This document shows, in pieces, positions 1 to 9,995 of a stretch of DNA of 64,000 nt. The notes below the pieces were generated by a model. The model made no database searches, was not told where the DNA came from, and saw only the letters and a program-made list of their open reading frames with translations. The stretch's first letter is position 1. Every line of letters begins with the position of its first letter. The stretch covers positions 1,235,001 through 1,299,000 of the forward strand of contig JARHVA010003260.1 of assembly GCA_037957365.1 (NCBI GenBank), in the 5' to 3' direction. Source of the DNA: Torreya grandis (lineage: Eukaryota > Streptophyta > Pinopsida > Cupressales > Taxaceae). A program made the position numbers and the translations under genes.

Positions 1-2
1 TC

Positions 3-494
3 AGGCGCTGTGTGAAGAATCGTGGGCTGAAGAGGTCTAATTTTTATAGATAGAATGAGGTTGACTTTAATCGGTTTGAAGTTCTGGACAGCATGAATAT
101 AGAGGATGGCATTTCAGAATCGCTGCAAATGGAGGAAGAAGGGACAATGGAACAACTCGCCCCAAGCAATGAAACTCTAGCCTTGGTGACTCGGCTGACT
201 CAAGAGGTAGACCGGGTCATGCAGGATGCTCCCAGCACTGATTTGCTGACTAAAGGTGATTCGGAGGTTTGCTAGGTTGATTTGGAAAAGGAGATGGAGG
301 CATCTAGAAATGAAAAAGGTTCTTCCTCCAGCCTTGGTATTATGCCAAGACCCTTTAAGAAGGCTACCGGCTCCATTCCCTCACGAGTTGGGTGCAGAAA
401 GGACCAAGAGAGAATTAAAATTACAGGGGATCTTCTAGTAGAGGTGGGGCATGTTAAGCCCCTGGACGAGCATTTATCACATGTTACTCAATGA
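3..494 (+). pseudogene. LINE ORF1-like C-terminal remnant
   Basis: Two overlapping open stretches (93-275 and 282-494) can be joined by one frameshift near 275 and end at a stop just before the ORF2 start. The peptide is hydrophilic and rich in Glu, Lys, Ser and Thr, with no CCHC knuckle in the visible part. Its position directly upstream of the endonuclease is where plant L1 elements carry the C-terminus of ORF1, the nucleic-acid-binding protein. The assignment rests on position rather than a recognised domain. The N-terminal part lies outside the window. Confidence 0.45.
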
Positions 495-1300
495 TTGTCC
501 TTTCTTGGAATGTGAGGGGTTTGAATAGCTCTCCCCGACAAAGAGCTATGTCTAAATTGGTAAGTGCAAATTCTCCTAATATCCTTTGTATCCAGGAGAC
601 TAAATTTTTAGTAAATGCGTGGTTTTCTAGTATGCAAAAATGTTGGTACTTCAGTCATAGCCAATGTGTGGGAGCATGTGGATGTTTCGATGGGCTGGCC
701 ATGTGTTGGAATCTGAAGAGTATAACCCCTCTTTGCTGGTTGGCCAGCAATTCAGCTCTTACAATGACTGTTGTTTCTAAGGAATCAGGGGAAATCATTC
801 TTGTCACTAATGTCTATGCCCCTATGGACCTTCCTAGACAACGAAAGTTGTGGGACAATGTTCGGTACATTAGAAGCTGCCACCCCTATTTGCCTTGGAT
901 CTTGACTGGGGATTTTAATGCTATCCTCAACATGCAGGAGAAGAGAGGAGGATTGCCCTGGTTGGGGCCTTCATCATATATTTTTTGGAAAAATATTGAC
1001 CGTCTGCGCCTCTCAGATGTCAAACCACTCAATGGCATCTTCACCTAGAGTAACAGAAGGAGTGGTGAGGCTGGTATTTCAGAGCACCTTGACAGATTCT
1101 TGGTGTCCTATTACTGGCATTATAGCTCCACATCCCTTGCTTCAGAGATACTTGACTGGGGTGGATCAGATCATTGGCCGATTAAGCTGTCCACTAACCA
1201 CATATCTAGACCAAGGAAGCCTCCCTTTAAGTTCTAGCTCATGTGGCTCAGAGAACCTTCCCTGCATGAGCTAATGGCACAGTGGTGGTGACAGGGTAGG
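491..1300 (+). pseudogene. LINE ORF2, AP-type endonuclease domain
   Basis: The frame opens at the ATG at 491 with MIVLSWNVRGLN, the usual start of plant LINE ORF2 (EEP/exonuclease-endonuclease-phosphatase fold). Visible motifs in order are the Asn in SWNVRG, the Glu in CIQETK (near residue 36), NVYAP, and LTGDFNAI with the catalytic Asp and Asn. The frame stops at 1048. The last motif, GSDHWPI, containing the catalytic Asp-His, is found in another frame near 1164-1184, so there is at least one frameshift. In living elements this domain nicks target DNA to prime reverse transcription. It is not functional here. Confidence 0.85.
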
Positions 1301-3340
1301 CCCAACTATGGCACTGCTATGTTCTCTTCAGCTAAAAAACTCCAGTATGTTAAGGGGAGGTTGAAGTATTGGAATCTCAATAGTTTTGGGAATCTCCATA
1401 CTATGAGGAAGAAAGCCCAAGATTAGCTAGACGGGATTACTAGGCAGATTAGAGACTGCGGTCTCTCTGAGGAGCTCCATTTGGCTAAGTCCCAAGTGGT
1501 GAAAGACCTTACTGAGTGGGAGCTCAGAGAAGAGATCTTCTGGAAGCAAAAGGTGCATCTTGATTGGCTCCAAGAAGGCGATAGGAACACTACCTTCTTC
1601 CGTAAGTCAGTACAGGTAAGGCGTAATAGAAGCTATTTAACTCACTTGGTGTGCCCAGATGGATCACGATTGAGCACCTCTCACGACATTTATAGAGCAG
1701 CAATTCTCTATTTCTCTAGTCAGTTCTCTGAAGGGCTGCATCCTTTCGAGATTACAGAAAATACAGTGATGTCCTGCATCCCCTCTGTGGTGACTCTGGA
1801 GCTGAATGAGTATCTTATGAGGCCTATAGAGAGGACTGAAGTGGAGGGAGTGGTCTTTAGCATGAAAAGAGGTAAAGCTCCTAGGCCCGATGGTTTTTTG
1901 ATGGAGTTTTATCAGGACTTTTGGGATGTCATCAAGCAGGATCTCTTTGAAGTGATACAGGAATCTTTTTCTAGTAAAGAAATGATGAGGGCCTTGAATG
2001 CTACCTTCCTGGTCCTAATCTCGAAGAAAGAACAGGTAGATTAGCTGGACCACTTTAGGCCTATTGCACTTTGCAATGTGATATACAAAATTATCACTAA
2101 GCTCTTAGCGGGGAGACTCAAAAGTTGCCTCCCATTGATTATTTCAGAGGAGCAGGGGGGTTTTGTTGCTGGCAAGTAGATTCTGGATGAGGTGGTCATT
2201 GCTTCTGAGGCTATCCACTCTATGAGCACTTCTTAGGAGCAGACCATGTTTATAAAGATGCACTTAGCAAAGGCCTATGATAGGGCCAGCTGGAGATTTT
2301 TGGAAAAAATCATGCGGGCCTTTGGTTTTAGCCCTGCTTAGATCCAATGGGTGCTGAGTTGTGTTACTACGCCCTCCTACTCTGTCCTCATCAATGGACA
2401 GCCAACTGAGTTGTTTGGGGCAGTGAGAGGCCTTTGCCAAGGAGACCCGTTATCCCCTTATTTATTTATCATTCTGGCAGAGGGATTGGGCCAGCTTATT
2501 AGATTCCAGGTTTCTCAGAACATTGTGCAGGGATGGCAGTGGGGGAATGGCTTAATCACGTCCCATCTTCAGTTTGTTGATGATACTATTCTGGCTAGGA
2601 AAGCGCGAATTCATGAGGTAGAAGTGTTTAGGGATACCCTTGACATGTACTTGGATGCTATTGGGCAAAAAATCAATGATCATAAATCCTCTATATTCTT
2701 CTTTAACACACCAGGACCTATACAGAGGAGAATAGCAGCCATTTTGAGATTTCAAATTCAAGCTCTCCTGGTTATCTATTTGGGGATTCCCATTGTGGTT
2801 GGTCGGCAGCCACGGCTTTTTTGGTAAAATGTTTTGGATAGGCTGAGGCAAAAATTTAATCACTGGACTCACGGATGGCTCTCTACTGCAGGGAGAGTTA
2901 CTCTGTTGCAATTGGTGATCCAAGCTCTTCTTGTGTACCGTTGCTTGGTGCAGGCTGCCCCGGTTTATTTTTTAAAAGAATTTGATGCCCTTTCCCACCA
3001 ATTCCTTTGGAGTGGTAACCTTCGTAGCACCAAATGAATTCTGGTCAAGTGGGATACTATTTTTCATCTAAAGAAAGATGGGGGACTTGGACTGCGTTCA
3101 GCCATCCTGGCTAGCCAGGCCATGGCTGCCAAACTATACTAGAGATGGTGTTCTAATCAGTCCCAACTATGGGCCCGTATCCTGGCTCTTAAGTTCTTTC
3201 TGGGGGTGGATCCCTCTGTCATTGTTTGGATGCCTCTTGAGAGGGGTGGCTCCATGATTTGGAGTACCCTCAAAGTAGGAGCTCAGCTGATTAAACGCAA
3301 CCTGTTCTAGATTTGTAAGACAGGCACGCAGGCTCTCTTC
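1301..3340 (+). pseudogene. LINE ORF2, linker and reverse transcriptase
   Basis: One frame continues with interruptions from about 1300 to 3340. The linker (LDWLQEGDRNTTFF, 1560-1602) is typical of plant LINE ORF2. RT motifs follow: RGKAPRPDGF near 1870-1900, HFRPIALCNVIYKI near 2050-2090, the AYDRASW region near 2270-2295, GLCQGDPLSPYLF near 2430-2468, and the catalytic FVDD box at 2573-2584 (usually FADD). The thumb-like part (GWLSTAGRVTLL) lies at 2875-2910. In-frame stops occur near 2041, 2178, 2233, 2339, 2825, 3035 and 3140. Several replace Gln or Trp codons and read TAG. The open segments are 1481-2044, 2351-2827 and 2834-3037. Confidence 0.9.
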
Positions 3341-4270
3341 TGGGAAGACTTGTGGGATGGGTCCCCCCACTCTTTTCCTCCCACCCGCACTTACAGTCCT
3401 TATGTGATGCATTCCAAGATGCTGGCTGGACCAATGTGGCTCACTACAAGGAGGAGTTTAGCATGGGTTTGGCTAAGGGGTTTAGATGGAAAAATCCCTC
3501 GAATTGGCTGCCAGGTGGGTCCTGGGAGAACAGGATTGAGCTATCTCAGTTATTAACTTCTAGAAACTACAATTCTCTTCAAGGTCAGGATGTGCTCACT
3601 TGGGGAGGTGGGCTACTGGTAGTTATTCTATCTCAGAGGGATATCAGGCCTTGTCTAAGCAAGTCTATGGGGAAGCTAATTTCCTCTGGGGGAAGAAAAT
3701 ATGGAATCCCTTTACTTGGCCCAAATGCAACTTCTTCTTGTGGATGCTCGTGTACAATAGATGCCTCACATGGGACAACTTGTGTAAGCACAGATTTCAG
3801 GGGCCCTCCAGGTGTGTGTTTTGCTGTAGGGAGGAGGAAATAGGGGCGTACCTGTTCTTCCATTGTCCCTTTGCCAAGAGTATTTGGCATAGGTGGTGGA
3901 ACGCGTGGCATAGACCCTGTTGGCATGCCTCCTCATTATCTAATTTTTGGGATTGATTGAGCGTCCCCACTTCCAAGGCGTTGGTTCTTCATATTTTCTA
4001 GCTTGCAGGACCTGTGTACATTTTATGGAACATTTGGATTGAAGAAATAGGCGTGTTTTTCATGAAGAACAGAGGAACCTCGATGCCATTTGGGAGAAGG
4101 TTCACTTGTCTTTGCAGGAGACACTTTTTGCAAAAGGAGTCAGATTGGATGGTCTGGGAGTTGAATATTATGATATTTTCTCCAGCATTGCTAGTAAGCC
4201 ATCGGGTGCAACTCCCACCACTCCTTCTATGTGCTTTGGGAATAGAGACAGGTGGGTGCACAAATCGGTC
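3341..4270 (+). pseudogene. LINE ORF2, zf-RVT-like region and linker
   Basis: This stretch follows the RT and matches the usual plant LINE C-terminal half. WNPFTWPKCNFFLWMLVYNR near 3700-3760, WDNLCKHR, CVFCCREEE (Cys-rich) and HCPFAKSIWHRWW form the zf-RVT-like block, read in the frame 3600-3956. After a stop at 3957, a further piece (ILWNIWIEE, from 4021) corresponds to the conserved segment between zf-RVT and RNase H. At least two frameshifts are needed between 3350 and 4110. No functional role is assigned beyond membership of LINE ORF2. Confidence 0.8.
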
Positions 4271-4784
4271 TGCAGAATGGGTCGATGGACTCCCCCTTTA
4301 CCTGGAACGTTGAAGATCAATACCGATGGCTCCTCGAGAGGAAACCCAGGGGAAATTGGAATTGGTGGTGTTGGGCATGATAGTTCCAAAAATCTTCAAT
4401 TTATTTTCTCTATCTATAAAGGCTGGCATTCCAATAATTATGTTGGCTATCCTATAGGCGATGCAACAGTGCTATCAACAGGGCTGGCAGAAGATTATCT
4501 ACGAGTCAAATTCCCAAGTTGTGATTGATCTATTAATTAATCATAATTTTGATAATGTCGAGTGGCGTCTGGCGGTGGTTATACAATAGGTTCTTTAGTT
4601 AAGTTATGTGCTGGAATCTATGAGCTTCAAGCATATTCCCCGTGAATGGAATGGGTTTGCTGACTGTCTGGCCAAATGGGCCTCTGAACAGGGGCCCCAG
4701 TGGGAGATTTTAGATTATAGATTGTTGCCTTTGCACTTCTCCCAGAAGCTGAGTCTTCTGGTGGAGCAAGACAAGGCTGTGTAA
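4271..4784 (+). pseudogene. LINE ORF2, C-terminal plant-type RNase H domain
   Basis: KINTDGSSRGNPGEIGIGG (from 4313) is the diagnostic start of the RNase H domain found at the end of many plant L1-like ORF2 proteins, with the first catalytic Asp in NTDG. After a frameshift near 4480, the frame reads through YESNSQVVIDLL (second acidic site, in SNSQVVID) and ends with HIPREWNGFADCLAKWA (last catalytic Asp, near 4630-4680), stopping at 4784. In working elements this domain removes RNA from the RNA-DNA hybrid. Stops near 4589 and 4597 and the frameshift make it non-functional. Confidence 0.85.
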
Positions 4785-4826
4785 CGGTTTTGGCTTCGCC
4801 TATTTTTGGAATAAATTTTTACCCCG

Positions 4827-4967
4827 ATTAGTTAAAAACCATGTAATAATTTCAGGTGCATTTAGTTAAAGATAAAATATATTAACCTTAGTTGACAATA
4901 ATCTACTATAGATTAATAAGCTAAAATTATATATATACATAAAGTTAAACCTAGTGGGGTTATAACA
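4827..4967 (+). repeat. 3' end of the left LTR of element A
   Basis: The stretch ending GTGGGGTTATAACA matches the end of the right LTR (about 48800-48935) over its whole length, with small differences and one variable A/T-rich run. It is cut on the left by the LINE. The rest of this LTR must lie upstream of the LINE, outside the window. Confidence 0.8.
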
Positions 4968-4970
4968 TTG

Positions 4971-4985
4971 TGGTATCAAAATTGA
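4971..4985 (+). other. Primer-binding site of element A
   Basis: TGGTATCAAAATTGA starts three bases after the left LTR. Its first eight bases match the common initiator-Met tRNA primer site (TGGTATCAGAGC), and the remainder has drifted. This fixes the plus orientation of A. Confidence 0.65.
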
Positions 4986-5052
4986 GGCTCAAATTCTAGG
5001 AATTCATGAGTCTACTAACATATTCATGTTCTCTTATTAATTATAAAGGATA

Positions 5053-5577
5053 ATGGTTCATGGTAGACCTAGAGGTCAAGGTAACCAGCTAGTGTATCCA
5101 AATCAATTTTCCATAGAGCAAGTTGTAAAGTTGGATTAGATCCTTGCAGCCATGCATGAAACTAGGGACCAAATCATAGCCTTATAATAGGAATTTCATG
5201 TTCATATTGAGGAAATCAATCAAGAAGATCCTAAAGAGCATAGATATTAGTAAGAGTAAAATCATAATGAGGTTCCATAGGATGTGAGGGCTAATGTAGC
5301 TATGGAGCTTGCATGGGACATGAAGAAGTAAATCCTCTTAATTTTGATGGAACTGTATTAGGGGCTAGTGAAAAAGCTTGGTTGATAGAGATACAGAAGT
5401 AATTTAAGATCCATAATTACTGAAAAGTCACCAAGGTAGTTTGGGGAGTGTATCATCTTGTCAAATAAGCAATAATATGGTGGGAAAATAAGAAGCTCAA
5501 AATGAACCTCGACTCCACTACCACCACTTGGGAGCATTTCATGGTTTTGTTTAGATCATGATGGTTATCCCAGCTAT
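5053..5577 (+). pseudogene. Element A gag, N-terminal part (interrupted)
   Basis: A frame starting with an ATG (MVHGRPRGQGNQ) about 70 bases after the primer site carries the start of gag. Recognisable pieces include an AAMHETRDQI helix and, after several stops, WWENKK and TTTTWEHFMVLF. The last two match the core of plant Ty3 gag, where a helix-rich capsid segment reads W..W..F...F. The sequence breaks exactly at the GTTTT target site of the copia element at 5578-5582 and resumes at 11183. Stops are numerous, many of them TAG. Confidence 0.7.
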
Positions 5578-5582
5578 GTTTT
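5578..5582. repeat. Target site duplication, left copy (GTTTT)
   Basis: GTTTT lies immediately before the left copia LTR and again immediately after the right LTR (11178-11182). The perfect 5-bp duplication shows that the copia element inserted here as a unit. Confidence 0.9.
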
Positions 5583-6273
5583 TGTTGGAGATCAACTAAC
5601 AATCTTGATTACTATGTGAAAGCAACTAAATGCGGAATCAAACCAGAAAGATAAGTAACTAGAATCAAAAAATAGCAAACAATAAGAGATACAAGAAACC
5701 ACCCTGAAAACTTGTATTAAACTCTTTACAGAAGGAATACAATTGAAGAAACTTCTTTTCTTCCACACCTCTCTCAGATGTACAGATCTATTTCCCTCAA
5801 GAGTTCTCTCTCTCAATTATAATCAATTCCAACAACCTGGACTGATACACATATATTTTACAATATTGTTTCACAATAACAGTTGTATCCAATTCAATAA
5901 GCTATGAAGATCTAATCCTATATATAAAATTAGGAAACATGAGCATGCATTTACAACCATTAGATGCACCTCCTAATCAAGGGCTCAAAACAGTCTTACT
6001 AAAGATAGAGATGCGGACTTAAGACTAACACTTAATCCTATCATGCAAACATTTTGTTATGTCCATGAAAATAGATTCTGGATGCACAGGTGACCGACAT
6101 CGGTCCCTTCCTGTCTGCCTGTGACCAACATCGGCTGATTAATAACCGACATCGGCATCTCCTAGTTGACTCCTGACTGACATCAGTCGCTCCTAACCGA
6201 CACCGGTGACTATGTAATTCCTGCAACCTGTAACTTGCTCATTTGGTGAAGCTTTTAGCTCCACACCTCAACA
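5583..6273 (-). repeat. Copia LTR, left copy (3' LTR of the minus-strand element)
   Basis: 691 bp, TGTTGG to CAACA. It is collinear with 10508-11177 and very similar by eye. It carries five copies of a GACCGACATCGGT-like motif (starts near 6092, 6122, 6144, 6175, 6195), against four in the other LTR. The loss or gain of one unit accounts for most of the 21-bp length difference. Confidence 0.95.
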
Positions 6274-6288
6274 ATCTCCCACTTGGAG
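6274..6288 (-). other. Polypurine tract of the copia element
   Basis: Read on the minus strand, a purine-rich run (CCAAGTGGGAGAT) directly abuts the LTR start TGTTGAGG. This is the usual priming site for plus-strand DNA synthesis in LTR elements and agrees with the minus orientation. Confidence 0.75.
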
Positions 6289-6346
6289 ATAAACAGCTGC
6301 ACCAGTACCTATACAGCAACATCTTCTAGCTCCTCCATCTTCAAAC

Positions 6347-7126
6347 TCAATCATGAAGACCTACAAAAGTTGAATGAAGATTCAACTTCTCCTTTGTTAC
6401 CGGCTTGGTTAACATATCAGCAGGGTTATTATCTGTATGGATCTTCTCCAGCTTCAACTCACCATCCTCCAATACCTGTCTAATGAAGTGGTACCTAAGC
6501 TGTATATGCTTGGTTCTTGAATGAATGGTTGAATTCTTAGCCAAATGAATTGCACTCTGACTATCCCTGTATAGTCTGCAACTCTCTTTCTCCTTTCCTA
6601 GCTCTTCCATGAACCGTGTCATCCATATCATTTCTTTGTTAGCCTCTGTGACTGCAATATATTCTGCTTCTGTAGTTGACAAGGCAACAACCTTCTACAA
6701 CTTTGATATCTAGCTAACCGTCATTCCACCAACAGTGAAAACATATCCTATGGTGCTTCTTCTGCCATCCAAATCACCTGCCATATCTAAATCTACATAT
6801 CCATGTAGAGAAGTATCTGAACCTCCATAGCATAAATTCCTATTGCTGGTCCCTCTCAGATATCTAAGGATCCATTGAACTGCTTTCCAGTGCTCCTTCC
6901 CTGGATTGGCCATATACTTATTTACAACTCCCACTGCTTGGGCAATATCAGGCCTAGTACAAACCATTGCATACATTAAGCTCCCTACTGCGGAAGCATA
7001 TGTAACTTTCTTCATGTACTCTACCTCATCATATGAATTAGGACACTGTTCTTTACTCAATTTAAAATGTCCAGCCAAAGGTGTGCTTACCAGTTTTGCA
7101 TCCTGCATATTGAATCGTTTCAACAC
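6347..7126 (-). pseudogene. Copia RNase H region (end of polyprotein)
   Basis: The first open part (7126-6710) carries the conserved tail after RT: STPLAGHFKLS, YASAVGSLMYAM, TRPDIAQAVG and WILRYLRGT, followed by the RNase H start GYVDLDMAGDLDGRRSTIGY, where the catalytic Asp lies. After a stop and frameshift near 6700, the second part (6682-6347) has STTEAEYIA with the catalytic Glu, RDSQSAIHLAKN with the next Asp, HIQLRYHFIR and NPADMLTKPV. The final stop lies 73 bases from the LTR, as usual for copia. Confidence 0.92.
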
Positions 7127-7868
7127 CTCTCACATAATCCTCTTGAGACAAAATCAACCTATGATTTTTCCTGTCTCTCTTAATGCTCATGCCAAGGATT
7201 TTCTTTGCTACTCCCAAATCCTTCATGGCAAATGTGTGAGCTAATTTCACCTTAAGCTCAAAGATATCCTGCATGTGTGATCCTGCAACCATCATATCAT
7301 CTACATACAACAACAAAATAATATATCTACCATTATTTAATCTCTTAAAATACACAAAATGGTCAGATTGACACCTACTGTAGCCATGCTCAGTCATAAA
7401 CCTGTCAAACCTCAAATACCACTGTCTAGGAGCTTGCTTGAGACCATACAAGCTTTTCTTCAATCTGCACACGAACTTCTCCTTACCTTTGACCTCAAAT
7501 CCTTCTGGCTGATCCATATATATTTCTTCATCCAAATCTCCATGAAGAAATGTTGTCTTAACATCAAGCTGCTCAAGATGAAAATCCTCAATAGCAACTA
7601 AAGACAATACAGTCTGTATAGAAGTCATTTTAACTACAGAAGAAAAAATCTCACCAAAATCAATACCTAGTTTCTGTGCAAATCCTTTCACTACCAACCT
7701 GGCCTTATATCTCATCTATCCATTCTCACCTTCCTTCAATCTGTAGATCCATCTGTTCTTAAGTGTCTTCTTTCCTGCAGGCAACTCAACCAAATCCCAT
7801 GTTTGGTTCTCTCTCAAGAAATCAATTTCTTCATTCATGCCTAGCTCCCACTGCTTCTTAAATTCCAC
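7062..7868 (-). pseudogene. Copia reverse transcriptase
   Basis: Between the stops at 7869 and 7716 the same frame reads the N-terminal RT segment (RENQTWDLVELPAGK, NRWIYRLK). After the TAG at 7716 the open frame to 7062 continues with YKARLVVKGFAQ, QLDVKTTFLHGDL (first catalytic Asp), LKKSLYGLKQAPRQW and the YVDD catalytic box at 7296-7307. These are all hallmark Ty1/copia RT motifs and the active site is intact. A frameshift near 7110-7130 separates it from the RNase H frame. As a protein, the region would copy the element's RNA into DNA inside its virus-like particle. Confidence 0.95.
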
Positions 7869-8921
7869 CTATATTGCTTCATCAAAACTCTCTGGTTCTC
7901 CACCATCAGTAAGCAATAAATAAAATAATGAAGGGGAATATCGAATTGGAGGTTTACTTACCCTTTTTGACCTCCTGATGGGTGTCTGAGACTCATTCAT
8001 AACACGTTGTCCACCCAAATTCTCTGACAGTGACCGACCTCGATCACCTCCAGGCCTGTAACTGGCTGACGTCAATTCTCCCTGACCGACATCGATTACT
8101 TCTTGACCGACGTCAATCACTGTTTGATCGACATTGGTTCCTGTATTGCCGATGTCGGTTCCTACCTGACCGACGTCGATCTCTATGTTTTCCTGTCTGT
8201 GATAATTCTTTCCCGCGAGCTCATTTTGGACCATCACCTCATCTAATTCTCCATTGTTCTGCCCAGATTGATTCAACTTCTTGAGATGATCACTATACAT
8301 CACTATTTCATTGAAAACAACATCATGACTCCTAATTATTTTGTTAGTTCCTAGATTCCAAAACCAAAATCCAAAATCATCAGAGCCATAACTAATAAAT
8401 GTGCACCTCATAGACTTAGCATCCAGCTTCTTTCTATTTTCCATATCAACGTGCACAAAAGCTTCACAACCAAAAACTTTGAGAAATGAGAGATCTACCT
8501 TTTTACCTATCCGTGCCTCTTCTATAATTCCACCATCCAGAGCTGTAGAGGGTCCTCTGTTAATTAGGTAAACTGCAGTATCCATAGCTTTTGCCCAAAA
8601 CTCTAAGGGCAAACCAGCATGTAATCTCATACACCTTGCACGCTCCATTACTGTTTTATTTATCCTTTCAGCAACTCCATTTTGCTGAGGTGTCCTTGGA
8701 ACCATTCTTTGCCTACGTATTCCATTCATATAACAGTAACTTCTGAACTTATAGCTACAGTACTCACCACCATTGTCAGATCTAAGGCACTTCAATCTCC
8801 TGCCTGTTTCATTCTCAACCATAGCTTTCCAAATCTTAAAAGTGTCAAAAACATCAGATTTCTTCTTTATACAATAGACCCATACCTTTCTTGTAGCATC
8901 ATCTATGAAAGAGACATAGTA
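7869..8921 (-). pseudogene. Copia integrase, core and C-terminal part
   Basis: The 317-residue open stretch starting at 8822, together with the preceding in-frame codons to 8921 (YVSFIDDATRK), holds the DDE core. The second Asp is in CLRSDNGGEY near 8780, and the Glu is in QQNGVAERINKTVMERAR. Next come the copia-specific LKVFGCEAFVHV and the GFWFWNLGTNKI region. A hydrophilic hinge contains the Ile-Asp-Val-Gly-Gln repeat (see the 21-bp repeat). It ends in RRSKRVSKPPIRY, the usual linker to RT. A TAG at 8922 separates it from the upstream frame and a TAG closes it at 7869. Confidence 0.94.
8028..8183 (-). repeat. In-frame 21-bp tandem repeat in the integrase-RT hinge
   Basis: On the plus strand, units of the type GACCGACRTCGRT begin near 8084, 8105, 8126, 8147 and 8168, spaced by exactly 21 bases. 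Two looser units lie near 8032 and 8065. Each tandem unit encodes seven residues on the minus strand, giving variants of IDVGQ and TDIGN. The same core motif appears in both LTRs of the element. Confidence 0.85.
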
Positions 8922-9995
8922 CTATGATCCTCCAATAGAAGCAACCTGAGCTAGTCCCCACACGTCTGTGTGAACAAGCTCCAACTTATGCTTCTTCTTT
9001 GTTGACCCACTCTTGAGAAAACTCACTCTCTTCTGTTTTCCAAAAATACAGTGCTCACAAAAATCTAGATCTATGATTTTTAAATTTGAAAGCTTACCTT
9101 TTGACTTAAGAATAGACATTCCCTTCTCACTCATGTGGCCGAGCCTAGAGTGCCACAACTTTGCATCTACATTTGAAGTAGATAATACAGAAGGAGAATT
9201 ATCAGTAATACAATTACATAAATAGAGAGTACCTACTCTCCTACCTCTGGCCAATACAAGTGCACCCTTGGTCACCTTCCAAGATTCAGCTGTGAGAGTT
9301 ATTATACAACCCTCATCCCCTAACTTTCCTGCAGAAATCAAATTCCTCTTCAGGCTGGGAACATGCATGACATCTCTCAACACCCATGTGTTGCCATTCT
9401 GCATTTTCAGCTGCACTTTTCCTTTTCCAACAATTTTACAAAGCTCATCATCCCCTAAATAAACTATTCCAAAATCTCCATGGACATAGTCACTGAAATA
9501 TTCTCTATTAGGGGTAGCATGAAAAGAGGCACCAGAATCTAAAACCCAAGATTCTATATTATTATGCAAAGAGAATATTAGAGCATCTTGTGCAATACCT
9601 GCAACTTTTGCTTCTTCTTTACCTTCATGATGATTGTCCTCTTTAGGTTTTGACCAGCAATCTTTGCTTATGTGCCCTATCTTTCCACAATTCCAGCAGG
9701 CTATCCTCCTGCCATTTCTAGATTTGGATCTACCTCTCATCTTTGACTTAGACCTTGATCTCCTATGCTTGCCCTTCTCTTTTTGCCTTCTCCTGCTCTC
9801 AAAACTTAAAGCATTCCCTGATGTTTCCTCTGTGCTTTTCCTGCAAATTTTTTCATTCAAGATTACACTAACAACATCATCTACTTTTAAAATATTTGAA
9901 GCAGATGCAATATTACTAACTGCCATTACCAAGCTATGCCAGCTTTTAGGCAAAGAACATAATATTAAAAGAGCCTTAATTTCATCATCAAACAC
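8922..9995 (-). pseudogene. Copia gag C-terminus, protease and integrase N-terminus
   Basis: A 357-residue open stretch reads, in order: the end of the gag capsid (ALLILCSLPKSW); a basic Arg/Ser/Lys-rich tract; a CCHC zinc knuckle CWNCGKIGHISKDC (near 9655-9700); the aspartic protease active site WVLDSGASFHAT (near 9530-9550); and the pre-integrase domain LWHSRLGHMSEKG with CEHCIFGKQKR, the HHCC zinc-binding part. It ends with LVHTDVWG, which carries the first integrase catalytic Asp. The frame stops at a TAG in what should be the integrase core (VASIGGS then stop). Catalytic residues visible here are intact. Confidence 0.95.

Larger units (their letters stand above)
1..4826 (+). mobile_element. 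Plant L1-type LINE (non-LTR retrotransposon), 5' end outside the window, decayed
   Basis: The domain order is that of a plant L1 LINE: the tail of an ORF1-like frame, then ORF2 with AP-type endonuclease, reverse transcriptase, zf-RVT-like region and a C-terminal plant-type RNase H. The ORF2 frame is broken by about a dozen stops and several frameshifts, so the copy is dead. The 3' untranslated part after the last stop (4784) is only about 40 bases, and I see no poly(A) tail. The sequence changes at about 4826 into DNA that matches 48800-48935, the end of the LTR of element A. The LINE therefore sits in A's 5' LTR. Its own 5' end and target duplication lie outside the window. Confidence 0.9.

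Noticed and set aside
918..1274. Plus-strand ORF overlapping the LINE endonuclease
   Set aside because: Most of it is an out-of-frame shadow; only the GSDHWPI block nearby belongs to the endonuclease, in another frame.
5592..5816. Minus-strand 74-codon ORF in the copia LTR
   Set aside because: It lies wholly in LTR sequence, has no domain, and is not kept as an equal open frame in the other LTR.
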